Of a stretch of 64,000 bases of DNA, positions 52,636 through 61,700 are shown piece by piece. The DNA is from Nitrospiraceae bacterium. GTDB taxonomy: Bacteria > Nitrospirota > Nitrospiria > Nitrospirales > Nitrospiraceae. The notes under the pieces are model-generated. The model made no database searches, was not told the DNA's origin, and saw nothing but the letters and a program-made list of their open reading frames with translations. Within the stretch, counting starts at the first letter, position 1, and every line of letters starts with the position of its first letter. Location: positions 62,001 through 126,000 of the forward strand of contig CAKKRE010000006.1 in the NCBI GenBank assembly GCA_919902505.1, in the 5' to 3' direction. The translations under genes were made by a program, and so were the position numbers.

Positions 52636-53787
52636 GTGGACCAAAAGACGCTGCTTCAACTGGCCAAGATTCATAGCACGCCGCTGGTCGTGGTGGATCA
52701 TAAAGTGCTGCGAGAGAACTATGAGCAGTTCCTTAAGCACCTGCCGCGCGTGCAGGTCTACTATGCGGTCAAGGCGAATAGTGATCCGGCAATCGTGCAG
52801 ACGTTCTACGACGTGGGGGCCAGCTTTGACGTCGCCAGCATGGCCGAGTTTTTGATCGTGCACGAGAAGATACAGCACCTGCCGGCGCAGGAGCGGCAGG
52901 ACTTCATTTGGGATCGCATCATCTACGCCAACCCCATCAAGGCAATTGAGACGCTCAAGCAGTTAGATCAATACAAGCCATTGATCACCTACGACAACCA
53001 CGAGGAGGTGCTCAAGATCGCCCGCTACGCCCCCCACTCGGGTCTCGTGTTACGGTTGGGCGTGCCCAACACTGGCTCGATGGTAGAGCTGTCGAGCAAG
53101 TTCGGCGCTTTGCCGGGCGAGGCCGTGGACCTGATCGCTTTCGCTCACAACAACAAGCTCCAGGTCGAGGGACTGAGCTTTCATGTCGGCAGCCAATGCA
53201 CGAACGTGCAAAACTACATCCAGGCTTTGCACCTGGCCGCCGGCATCTTCTCTGAGGCCAAAGACCGCGGCTTCGATCTTAAGCTGCTCGACATCGGTGG
53301 CGGTTTCCCTGCCCACTACGATGACTCCGTTCCTGCCTTCAAGAGCCTGGCCAAAACAATCAATACCGAACTGGACCGCCTTTTTCCGGAGCCGATTGAG
53401 ATTCTCGCCGAGCCGGGGCGGTTCCTGGTCGCCTCCGCCGTCACCGCCGTGGCACAAATTATCGGCAAGGCTGTCCGGGGTGGCAAGCTCTGCTATTATC
53501 TCGATGACGGCGTCTATCACACCTACAGTGGCGTGATCTTCGACCACTGCCAGTACCACTTAAAAAGCTTCAGAAAAGACCCCACGCAGCTCTGCGCCGT
53601 CTTTGGCCCTACTTGCGACGCCCTCGATACCATCAGCCTGGTCGAGCAGCTCCCTGACCTGGATCGGGGCGAATTGGTTTACGCCGAGAACATGGGCGCT
53701 TACTGTGCCGCCAGCAGCACGTACTTCAACGGTTTCCCGCCGGCCAAGGTCGTGCATGTGAACCGTGATCCCACGTCGAACGGATAG
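52636..53787 (+). CDS. Fold-III PLP decarboxylase (ornithine/lysine type)
   Basis: 383 residues from the GTG at 52636 (AGGGGG site); the ATG at 52588 would give an atypical leader. PLP lysine in VYYAVKANSD (near residue 41), HVGSQ, the phosphate-binding GGGFPAHYD, EPGR, and the active-site Cys/Asp in GPTCDALD near residue 333. This is the ornithine/arginine-type decarboxylase fold (family III). I expect ornithine to putrescine, because the partner is homospermidine synthase; lysine or carboxynorspermidine are alternatives. The end is followed by IS3 debris. Confidence 0.88.
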   Translation: MDQKTLLQLAKIHSTPLVVVDHKVLRENYEQFLKHLPRVQVYYAVKANSDPAIVQTFYDVGASFDVASMAEFLIVHEKIQHLPAQERQDFIWDRIIYANPIKAIETLKQLDQYKPLITYDNHEEVLKIARYAPHSGLVLRLGVPNTGSMVELSSKFGALPGEAVDLIAFAHNNKLQVEGLSFHVGSQCTNVQNYIQALHLAAGIFSEAKDRGFDLKLLDIGGGFPAHYDDSVPAFKSLAKTINTELDRLFPEPIEILAEPGRFLVASAVTAVAQIIGKAVRGGKLCYYLDDGVYHTYSGVIFDHCQYHLKSFRKDPTQLCAVFGPTCDALDTISLVEQLPDLDRGELVYAENMGAYCAASSTYFNGFPPAKVVHVNRDPTSNG

Positions 53788-53929
53788 GTAATCCAGTGCG
53801 ACCCGGCCGCTGCAATAGGTTCATTGCTTTGCTCCCGGTTCTTACACCACAGCCAAAGAAGTGGCTCCTTTGCCAGATGGGCCCATTTGATAGGTGCTGA
53901 TTAACTCCTGGAGTGTCACAACCTCAATG

Positions 53930-54090
53930 GTCCTGAGCGTCGGGTCTTAATTGTATTCCTGTCGCCAGGCTTCAATCACGAGCTGCGGTTCCTGTACCGT
54001 CAGAAGCCAGCGCTCATTGCGACATTCCTAAACTTGCCATTCAAGCTTTCAATTAACGCGTACTGCGACGGATCCCTCTGTTGGATGAAA
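53930..54090 (-). pseudogene. Remnant of an IS3-family transposase (OrfB end)
   Basis: In the minus strand the words QQRDPSQYALIESLNGKFRN, then (after a frame change) NERWLLTVQEPQLVIEAWRQEYN, are readable; intact IS3-family OrfB has the IESFNGKLRDE...NERWF...IEAWR..YN order. A frame break and a stop are present and no inverted ends remain. The rest of 53788-54130 has no gene that I can support. Confidence 0.75.
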
Positions 54091-54130
54091 TGCAACCGCA
54101 CCACATGCCAACTGCCGGAGGTTCTTTTGG

Positions 54131-54298
54131 TTATGCCGCTTCCTGGACAGTTTCAAGAACATCTGTATGGGTAGCAGTTGGGCGCCCCTCCGATCTCATT
54201 GTCACCCGCCGCCTCTCCGAATCGCACTCTCGTGCCAGGCTCTCAACGAGTACCCATACTAACGCCGTCATCGTCACCACTCCGATCATCGTTACCAT
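54131..54298 (-). CDS. Small single-helix membrane protein
   Basis: 55 residues from the ATG at 54298, which follows GGAGG by 5 bases. One hydrophobic helix (MIGVVTMTALVWVLVESLA) and a basic tail. Unknown. Upstream, 54299-54666 has no supported gene; short frames on either strand look accidental. Confidence 0.4.
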   Translation of the reverse strand: MVTMIGVVTMTALVWVLVESLARECDSERRRVTMRSEGRPTATHTDVLETVQEAA

Positions 54299-54666
54299 TT
54301 CGCCCTCCAATTCGATACATATGACGGTCCAAGTGCCGCCTGACAACAAACTGTCAATGCAATGGAGGTGCCACAGAGCGCCTCCGGTGTCTGTAACTCA
54401 TTCTTCACGAAGGCTTAATCGTACGGAAATCGCGCGGGCAAATTTTCACGCTGAAGGCGACGCGATCCTGCGTTGGTAGCGAAGGCGCATCTACAGGGCT
54501 GTTCAATTTCTGACGGGAGGGCGTCACTAATGACGATGAATGATCCTGGACATGTGACCTCAGCCTCTTGAACGGTTTCAAGCCTTACGTGAGGAATAGT
54601 GTGGGCCAGAAAGGTCATCTGCTCTTATCTTTCGCCGACCGTCGGATGTCCTTCGCCAGCAAGCGG

Positions 54667-54774
54667 CTACTCGTGCGGGGACAAGAAGAACACGACGCGC
54701 AAGATATAGACGATGCCCAGAAACACAAACCCTCCAAACGCGAGGTGGAGGAAAAAATCGACCAATTCAGCCAT
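54667..54774 (-). CDS. Tiny membrane protein (35 residues)
   Basis: Start chosen at the second ATG (54774), which has GGAG 6 bases upstream; another ATG lies at 54786. One hydrophobic helix: LHLAFGGFVFLGIVYILRVV, then FFLSPHE. Shape resembles small stress or respiratory-subunit membrane proteins but no family can be named. Confidence 0.45.
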   Translation of the reverse strand: MAELVDFFLHLAFGGFVFLGIVYILRVVFFLSPHE

Positions 54775-55030
54775 GTGGCGCTCCATGTATGATGATAGTG
54801 CTGAGACTCTACTCACGTCATGTTACGGCGGGGTTTCGGTGCACTCAAAAAACCTTAACGAGAAGGAGGACACAGGTTGGAGGGTGAGGGGTGGCTTGCA
54901 CGGAAGGCCGATGACCGTTCGAGCGGTGGAGACTGTATTCCCGGTCCGGTCATGTCGTGATTGATCCCGTTTCGACAGAGACTGCATTCAGTTGCTTGTG
55001 GGGCGGAGTCCTGCCAGAATGCTTCGCTAA

Positions 55031-55396
55031 ATGGCGACTCCGACATCATCTCTCACGCAGTGTCCCGATGTGCTCGTACCGTTAATGGCCAACATCCTGG
55101 CCTCGAGGCCAATCATCGACCGCCTGCACAGCGACCCGCGGGCACGGCGAACCCAACCCTCAAGCTCCACGATGCAGTGCCTTCATCGACAGATGGTAGC
55201 GCTCACCCGCGAGGAGTATGACGAGCTGATGATGTTGTTTAACCGAACCATGGGGCAACCCTTCACAGTTCCACTTGAGCCGTCTCAGAAAATCTGTACG
55301 GTGACTTTTGCCACCCCGCCCCTCCTCGCCAGGCAACTGGTCCACATCAGCCTTCGAAAACTTGCTTCGACCAGAATTAAGCTAGCGCACCAATAA
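55031..55396 (+). CDS. Hypothetical protein, weakly supported
   Basis: 121 residues from an ATG at 55031 without a clear ribosome site. The middle (MVALTREEYDELMMLFNRTMGQPF) is helical and charged; nothing is recognised. Codon pattern is not obviously coding. The stretches 54787-55030 and 55397-55584 contain no supported gene. Confidence 0.3.
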   Translation: MATPTSSLTQCPDVLVPLMANILASRPIIDRLHSDPRARRTQPSSSTMQCLHRQMVALTREEYDELMMLFNRTMGQPFTVPLEPSQKICTVTFATPPLLARQLVHISLRKLASTRIKLAHQ

Positions 55397-55784
55397 CAGT
55401 GCAATCGCACACGAGATGGACCTGTAGGACTGGGCGATGTCCTCAGAGGGGAAGATGCTCGCTCAGAGCCCGGGGGCTTGTCCCCTCGCCGGGCAGGAAG
55501 GGACAAGGCGCCCGGAGCCAGGTGCGTGAGAGATGCGCAGCTGGCCCCGAAGTACGGGCACGCTGGAAACGCACATCGCATAAATTAATTTTGCATGGTG
55601 TCTTTCTCGGCAAGGGAAAGGCAGGGAACGCACAACAGCGCATCGGGTTGAACCTGAAGCCGTTCGTAGGGAATGTCCTCGCGGCAGCGGCGGCACCAAC
55701 CATAGTCGCTTGTACAAATCAATTGCAGCGCGCGTTCGATGCGACGGAGTTTGGCAATCGTCCGGACCTTCGCCAGCATGGCTA

Positions 55785-56922
55785 GTGTAGTGTCTCAGTA
55801 ATATCTTTCCAATAGTGGTTGGTTCTGGTATCGTCCGGGGTATGTGGAAACCAACCGACTCGTTGCCGATGACGGGAGCACAGAAACAGACATTGGAGGC
55901 GTGGATGCGGGCGAAGACCAGTCCCCAGCGGGTGGTGCTGCGGGCGCGGATCTGCCTGCGGGCGGCCGAGGGAAAATCCAACCACGCCATCGCTCAGCAG
56001 TTGGGGACCTCGCGTCCGACCGTGCTGCTGTGGCGGAAACGGTTCCACGACGCGGGACCGTCGGGGCTGTCCGAGGATGCCCCGCATGGGCCCAGTGCCC
56101 AACGTCTGTCGCCCCGAACAGTCCGGGCCATCGTGGAAGCCACCCTGCACACCACGCCGCCAGACGCAACCCACTGGAGTACGCGGACCATGGCGCACGC
56201 CCAGGGGGTCAGCCATGCCAGCGTGGCGCGGATCTGGGACGCGCACGGCTTGCAACCGCACCGGATCGAGACCTTCAAGCTGTCGAAGGACAAGCGGTTT
56301 GTGGAGAAGTTGACGGATGTGGTGGGCGTCTACCTCACCCCCCCCGGACAAGGCGCTGGTGCTGTGTGTGGATGAGAAATCCCAGGTCCAAGCGTTGGAT
56401 CGGACACAACCGGGCTTGCCCATGAAGAAGGGGCGATGCGGCACCCTGACGCATGATTACAAGCGCCACGGGACCACCTGTCTGTTCGCGGCGCTCAATG
56501 TGCTCGACGGCACCGTGATCGGCACCTGTTACCCGCGGCATCGGAACGAGGAGTTTCTGAAGTTCCTGCGGACCCTCGACCGAGACACGTCGCCAGGGCT
56601 GGCCCTCCACCTGATCCTGGACAACTACGGGACGCACCACCACCCCAATGTCAAGACGTGGCTGGCGAACCATCCACGATTTCATCTGCACGTTACCCCG
56701 ACGAGCGCCTCGTGGCTGAACCTCGTCGAGCGGTGGTTCGGTGAAATCACGCGCAAGCGCATTCGGCGAGGCGTCTTTAAGAGCGTGCCGGAGCTGGTCG
56801 CGGCGATTGAGGAGTTCATTCGGTGCAACAACCGGAACCCCAAACCGTTCGTGTGGACCAAAACAGTCGAAGAGATTCTGGAGAAGACCAAGCATTGTAA
56901 AGCCGTGATTGAGACACCACAC
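55785..56922 (+). mobile_element. IS630-family insertion sequence in the DksA/TraR-type gene
   Basis: 1138 bp. Inverted ends GTGTAGTGTCTCA and the complement of TGAGACACCACAC (12 of 13). A TA dinucleotide lies on each side (55783-55784 and 56923-56924), the classic IS630 target duplication. The transposase reads in the plus direction, opposite to the disrupted gene. Confidence 0.93.
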
Positions 56923-56925
56923 TAG
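55842..56925 (+). pseudogene. IS630-family transposase, two frames joined at a C8 run
   Basis: Frame 1 (ATG at 55842, or a GTG at 55815) holds the helix-turn-helix (NHAIAQQLGTSRPTVLLWRKRF) and runs to YLTPP, then ends out of frame. Frame 2 picks up at [21 protein letters not shown] and contains the catalytic DDE parts ([28 protein letters not shown]). The junction is eight Cs (ending at 56345); removing one C gives [18 protein letters not shown] in a single frame. Either an indel or programmed +1 slippage explains it. The stop codon uses the TA target bases. Confidence 0.8.
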
Positions 56926-57337
56926 ACCTTTCTCCCGATCGACCGACGCTTGGTCGGTGGGATCGGGACAGGCCTCGAACTCTGCATCAGTCGTTAAAGA
57001 GGATTTCGAGCTGACTAAAAGAAGCGTCCGCTGACGTGTCAGTTCAGCCCACAATTCTGTTTTCTGAAAGGGCGATCGTGTCCGACCTGAAGATGCGAGC
57101 CTCCCGGCGATCTGGAGTGACGACTGTTGTCGCGATGGCCTGGTACGAGACATAGGGTCCTCCCTTTTTGTAGGAAGGAGAATAACGCAGGATTGTGCGC
57201 TCCTTCGTAACGGTTCGATCAATTCTCTGTAACAGACAAGTCGAAACTATCCCTCTCTCCTTTTGCCGCGGAATGAGGAGACGAGTAGCGTCGCCTTAAT
57301 AAGGGATCTGAAATGCCGGAAAGCTAATGGTCCGCTT

Positions 57338-57375
57338 ACGTGAGTATCGCCTGCGAATTGATGCGATACTCACGT
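57338..57375. promoter_or_regulatory. 13-bp perfect inverted repeat between DUF3562 copy 2 and the DksA-type gene
   Basis: ACGTGAGTATCGC is followed after 12 bases by its exact complement. It lies 37 bp past the stop of the minus-strand DUF3562 gene and 185 bp before the DksA-type start, so it could be a terminator (no T-run) or operator. The remainder of 57154-57412 has no gene. Confidence 0.5.
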
Positions 57376-57412
57376 GTTGGCTCGGAGTGATGGCTGGATC
57401 AGAAAGTCGTGT

Positions 57413-57670
57413 TCAAAGGGGGAGGGATTGATGCGCTCTCAGAAGGTCTTTCACCTGCTTAATGACCAGGAGGGGAACAAAATCTTTGATGTGTGCCTCT
57501 TGCTCGAGCTGGTGCATTTCGGCGCACAGCATCTTTTCAATTTCGGACACTGGACAAGAAAACGCTCCGGCTATGTCCTGCGCGACGCTGTGCCAGTTTA
57601 ATTGCTGACGGTCGACCACGGCTCTCTCTTCCATTAGATCACTAGTTGATGGATCTATAGCACGTCCCAT
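57413..57670 (-). CDS. DUF3562-type small protein, copy 2
   Basis: About 85 residues if started at the ATG at 57670; a TTG at 57721 would add 17. Core WHSVAQDIAGAFSCPVSEIEKMLCAEMHQLEQEAHIK, PLLVIKQVKDLLR, matching copy 1 at 47482-47784. The alignment of the two N-termini favours the ATG. Function unknown; DUF3562 proteins are short helical proteins. Confidence 0.7.
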   Translation of the reverse strand: MGRAIDPSTSDLMEERAVVDRQQLNWHSVAQDIAGAFSCPVSEIEKMLCAEMHQLEQEAHIKDFVPLLVIKQVKDLLRAHQSLPL

Positions 57671-57890
57671 GTCTGGTAGAAGTTCTTTGGCCGCTTTAAG
57701 CGCTCTTTTTAGACTAACCAACTATACTGACCGGATCAAGTGTTCCAGACAAGTGACGGCGCTCTTGGTCCCTATGCCCATGCTTTTTGCCCTTGCTTCT
57801 TCAGCTTGGTCCAAGCTTTTGAAAGCCCCGCCCGTACCTTCCGGCACCGCTCGCACTGTCGCTCGATGAGTCGTCCTAGTGAGAATGCCG

Positions 57891-59222
57891 CTAACCCGCT
57901 GTGGCTTGACCAAGGAGTTTTCGTAATCGCTGCTCGGTCACCACAGCATCATGATGGTCACCCAGGAGGTCTTGAAACACTTTGGCGCGACGAAGGAAGC
58001 GCCTGGCCGGTTTGCCGACGCAAGTTTGAGCCAGCTCACCTGCGTAGCGCGCCCGCTTGCCCTTGATGCGTATCCGGTGGAGCACCGTATCACTCGCATC
58101 CAGTCCGCTTGTCTTTATGGCTCGGCGGAGTTTTTTGAATTCTGCGCGGGCAATATCCGCCAAGGACACTGCGGCATCGCCCACGGCTGGTGACAGGACA
58201 CCGGTCTCCAGTCCTTCGAGCAACGCCAGGTAGCGATCACTTTCGAGGGCCTCCAGGAGCGTCACCCGCGCCGCCATTCGCTGTTGTTGAAGCCGTTCCA
58301 GCAGTCCTTCAACGGCGCGGCGCTCGGGCACTCGGAGAATACTGCATTCTTTATCGAGGTGCCCCAACAGGACATCTAGATCGCGGACTGGCCCCAGTGT
58401 GCTGGACAGCCAGGCCACCTCGGTCCGGATGTGTTCTGGCCAGTTCGGAACGAGCATTGATTGCGCGGCTCGGAGGTACGCGCGAAGCCGTCGCGTGGCA
58501 ACCCGCATCTTGTGGAGTTCCTCGGGATCGGTGCCGAGCCTGGTTCCCGGATCGTGCGCCAGGATCAGCTTCACCTGAGTTCGCAACGAGGCCTTGAAAT
58601 GTTCAATCGGCGGAGATGATGAGGGTAGCACCGAGTCAATTGGAACCGGTAGCCCCAGCCCTAATACCTGAAAGACCTTGGGTCTCGGATCGCCATCCAG
58701 AGCCCCGGCCTCGCGCAAGGTCTTTTCGATCCGTCGAAGGTCCGTATCATTACCGCCCAGGAGCTCGACTTCAAGCTCATACAGGCGACACTTCACCCGT
58801 CGCCCCTCCAGTGCGACGACCGAGTCCACCACTACATCAGCCGAGGGCTTTTTGAGCCCACTTACGCGAATCCAAGTCCGCCGCGTGCGCAGCCTGGCAA
58901 CCGGCTTTATGGACTGCCCCCGGAGATGCGCAAAGAGGAGCTTTATGAGGGAATCCGGTGGCTGCGTCAGGTCGCCAGCAAACTCTAATTCCAATCGGGC
59001 CGTGTCTTGAGGGAGCTTGAGTTGCCACGTCCCCTCGCGCGCTTTGGCTCGATACCGGAGCGTAATGCCGGCCTGTGCCAGTTGATAGTTCTCCGTATCA
59101 AAGTAGGTGGAGGTAAATACTTGGGGAGGCAACGGCTCTCCGGGGATTTGAGGCAAGACAAAGTCTCGCTTTACACTGAGCTTAACCTCGCGCTCAAGCG
59201 TTTGTTTGTCTGGTAGGGGCAT
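57891..59222 (-). CDS. CYTH-CHAD domain protein
   Basis: 443 residues. N-terminal CYTH tunnel domain with LEREVKLSVK and later Lys/Arg/Glu strands (TLRYRAKAREGTWQLKLP; YELEVELLGG), then a CHAD domain from ~residue 210 with EELHKMRVATRRLRAYLRAAQ and RIRIKGKRARYAGELA. CYTH domains hydrolyse triphosphates and CHAD domains bind polyphosphate. Upstream on the same strand is the atypical pyruvate kinase gene, with a 360-bp gap. Confidence 0.93.
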   Translation of the reverse strand: MPLPDKQTLEREVKLSVKRDFVLPQIPGEPLPPQVFTSTYFDTENYQLAQAGITLRYRAKAREGTWQLKLPQDTARLELEFAGDLTQPPDSLIKLLFAHLRGQSIKPVARLRTRRTWIRVSGLKKPSADVVVDSVVALEGRRVKCRLYELEVELLGGNDTDLRRIEKTLREAGALDGDPRPKVFQVLGLGLPVPIDSVLPSSSPPIEHFKASLRTQVKLILAHDPGTRLGTDPEELHKMRVATRRLRAYLRAAQSMLVPNWPEHIRTEVAWLSSTLGPVRDLDVLLGHLDKECSILRVPERRAVEGLLERLQQQRMAARVTLLEALESDRYLALLEGLETGVLSPAVGDAAVSLADIARAEFKKLRRAIKTSGLDASDTVLHRIRIKGKRARYAGELAQTCVGKPARRFLRRAKVFQDLLGDHHDAVVTEQRLRKLLGQATAG

Positions 59223-59582
59223 TGAAATATCGCCTTAGCCGGATGGGAATGGGTCCTAAGTGACGTGGCACTGCTGGACCCGTCACATGGCATACTATCG
59301 TCGCAGAGGTTCCTTTGTCACGAGACAGTCCGGAGAATGTTGGGGTGGTTTACACAACAGATCTGTTGGATAAGCGGCCCCGATCGAGTATGGGCCAAGC
59401 GGGGGACGTTCTGAATCTGGTCGCCCTGGCTGGGCAGGCACTGTCCGAAGCGGAAATCCCGCACGAGTAGATGCAGTTCATCCTGCACTGCAAGCGATCG
59501 GACGATTTGTCCAGAAGTTCAACCGTGGGGACTCATAACGCATCCGGACTGGCCGCCACGTCTTCGACGGTCACTCGGGGCA
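59223..59582. other. Gap between pyruvate kinase and CYTH-CHAD genes
   Basis: Only a 40-codon plus-strand open stretch (about 59345-59469; VVYTTDLLDK...) is seen, with no start or family that I can support. It may hold the CYTH-CHAD promoter. GTGACG and CGTCAC near 59260-59285 are weak inverted copies. Confidence 0.35.
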
Positions 59583-61466
59583 TTAGGACTGCATCCTTGA
59601 GTTGGTGAATATTCCATACTGGGGAGTGATCTCCCGGAAGACTTCTCGTTTTTTTAGATGGTATGGCTCTTCTGCCTTGAGCAGGTGAGCGAGAGTTTTC
59701 ACTGCATCGAGCACATGCTCTCCCTTGTTGAGCATGACACATTCTGCCCGGTGGCCCATGGCTGCGTCCGTGATTTCCGCTCGCGCAGGTAAGCCGCTCT
59801 TGGCCAAGGTTTCGAGCACTTGCGTGGCCCATATCACCGGAATATGCGCCGCCTCGCAAAGGCAGAGGATGTCCTCCTGAACACGCGCGAGACGCTCAAA
59901 ACCTACCTCTACTGCCAAGTCGCCGCGCGCGATCATGACACCGAAGTTGGGCAACCCAAGCCCCGCAAGTAGCAACTGCGCCAATTGGTGGACCGTCCCC
60001 TGAGTCTCCACCTTGAGCACTATTCCCAAGTCAGGAACTTCCAGCTCCTTCAAGGCATCACGGAGGTCGTACAGATCTTCGGGACGATGGACGAACGAGA
60101 GGCCGACCGCATTCGCATGCTTGACGACAAACGATAAGTCCCCTCGATCCCGCGCCGTGAGCGCCGGCAAATTCAATGAAGAGTCCGGGAAGTTCAACCC
60201 TTTGTCGGACCTGATACGCGCTGGAATAGCGCACGGAGCTGTGATTTCTAGATCCAAATAGTGCTCGTGGATGGCCACGACGGTCGCTGCGATTTTGCCG
60301 TCATCAATATAGACCCGGTCTCCGGTCTTCACGGAGGGCAGCGCTTCCGGGAGGGTACAACTGATGCCGGCCGGCATACCGTCACGGGCGAGGCACCCCG
60401 GCTGTTCGGGGTTGCGATACAAGTGCAGTCGGTCTCTCGCCTGTACGCGGAGATCCACCGGCTGCGGCGTCACTGGACCAACGGTGAGGTTCAATCCCTG
60501 TTCGCCTCGCAGCAAGATGCCCTCCTGCAGGTAGGCCGTCCGCTCAAGGCCGACCCGGACTTGCGTTGGACTGATACGCTCAAGCACGTAGAGGGTACGA
60601 GGGCGGTTTCTGGCGTCTTCAAATTGGAGGGTTTCGCCAAGACGCAATCCTTCTACATTGTCTGGCTCCTGTATGGCGATCACGAACTGAAGGCTCTCCT
60701 CCGGGCGTCGGACCCACCCCGTATACCGAGCCCTGACATCGAGGCGGCCCTCAAGCAATCGACTGGGCCGTCCTGCCGCATCCTTTGGAACCGAGAATTT
60801 TAGCGGACGAGTCTCGTGCTCCAGGGGTCCTGTGCGCACCTTGGGACCCGCCAAATCCATCAAGATCCGACACCGTCGTCCCACGCTCCGCCCACCCTGT
60901 GTCAGCCGCCCCTCAGCAGACCGGATCGATTTGATGATCTGTTCCCATTCAGGTTCGGTATCGTGAGCGCAATTGATTCGGGCGATATCCATCCCTTCGA
61001 GCAACAATTGGTCAAGCAATTCTGCCTGGTGAATGATGGCCGCATCCAGAGTCACCATAATCCTGGTTCTTCGGTCGGCACGGGGGCGACCGAGAAGCGC
61101 TCGGCTGCGCTGTGCCAAGAGGGAGGAGGCCTTCTTGAGGTCTGGGAGGGACAGGGTTGTGTCAGCCGGCATGGCCCCTACATAACCCATGACGTGTTGC
61201 AGGCTGGCCATGACACTTCCTTCGAGACGTCCCAAAGAAGACAGGCCGCGATCTGCCAGCTCAAACTGAAGGTCTTGCAAATCGTGGTCGCGTAGCGCGA
61301 GGTACGCGAGCAAATTGTCACGGCTGCACGCACTGTCAGAATCGCATGACCGGAAGTCGGAGTCTACCGACTCCACTCGGTCTAGGATCTCCGAGTAGAG
61401 AATCTCAAGCTTCCGGGCGAGCGGGCTCTGCTGCGGGTCTGTCGCTGGACGGCGCTTGCTGGTCAC
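59583..61466 (-). CDS. Pyruvate-kinase-like protein with ~125-residue N-terminal extension
   Basis: 627 residues from a GTG at 61466 (GAGGTG site). The catalytic (beta/alpha)8 motifs are there: RINCAHD, MDLAGPKVRTG, the Lys in IVLKVETQGTVHQL, MIARGDLAVEVGFERL and PVIWATQVLETLAKSGLPARAEITDAA. The first 125 residues (helical, acidic; SDSACS segment) and a long insertion between the strands are unusual. The regulatory C-terminal domain of classical PykF/PykA is missing. I infer a distinct subfamily; activity is likely but untested. Confidence 0.82.
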   Translation of the reverse strand: MTSKRRPATDPQQSPLARKLEILYSEILDRVESVDSDFRSCDSDSACSRDNLLAYLALRDHDLQDLQFELADRGLSSLGRLEGSVMASLQHVMGYVGAMPADTTLSLPDLKKASSLLAQRSRALLGRPRADRRTRIMVTLDAAIIHQAELLDQLLLEGMDIARINCAHDTEPEWEQIIKSIRSAEGRLTQGGRSVGRRCRILMDLAGPKVRTGPLEHETRPLKFSVPKDAAGRPSRLLEGRLDVRARYTGWVRRPEESLQFVIAIQEPDNVEGLRLGETLQFEDARNRPRTLYVLERISPTQVRVGLERTAYLQEGILLRGEQGLNLTVGPVTPQPVDLRVQARDRLHLYRNPEQPGCLARDGMPAGISCTLPEALPSVKTGDRVYIDDGKIAATVVAIHEHYLDLEITAPCAIPARIRSDKGLNFPDSSLNLPALTARDRGDLSFVVKHANAVGLSFVHRPEDLYDLRDALKELEVPDLGIVLKVETQGTVHQLAQLLLAGLGLPNFGVMIARGDLAVEVGFERLARVQEDILCLCEAAHIPVIWATQVLETLAKSGLPARAEITDAAMGHRAECVMLNKGEHVLDAVKTLAHLLKAEEPYHLKKREVFREITPQYGIFTNSRMQS

Positions 61467-61700
61467 GAGTGCACCTCATATAGAAATATCTGCCTGTAAA
61501 CTCATCCTTGTCACCCTGTTTCTGACGAAACGGGAATGCCTTGCTCGACAGTCAGGTGCAGGTCGAACACGTTCCCTATCACGGCTGTTCTCTCAATCGT
61601 GAATGCTTCTTCGTTAGACAAGCAGCGGCAAAATCACTTCCCAGGAATAGAATACCGGCTAGGTCGCTGGAGGAGAAATCAGGTCCCTGTCAACCAAACG

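Larger units (their letters stand above)
55585..57153 (-). pseudogene. DksA/TraR-type zinc-finger protein gene split by IS630
   Basis: The 5' part (57153 to 56923, ATG with AGGGAGG site) encodes 77 residues ending VDREKGL, and the 3' part (55782 to 55585) encodes 65 residues starting AMLAKVRTIAKLRRIERALQ, with YGWCRRC and LLCVPC as the C4 zinc motif. Joining them at the duplicated TA restores one frame of 142 residues of the DksA/TraR type (RNA-polymerase-binding regulator). So the gene was intact before the insertion; its product is now lost or truncated. Confidence 0.88.

Noticed and set aside
54081-54479. A 132-codon plus-strand frame
   Set aside because: Ser/Thr/Arg-rich chance frame opposite a minus-strand frame with a better ribosome site and a membrane helix.
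47881-56925. Possibility that the polyamine genes form a composite transposon
   Set aside because: The flanking elements belong to different families (IS5/ISL3 and IS630) with their own target duplications, so they cannot act as matched ends.
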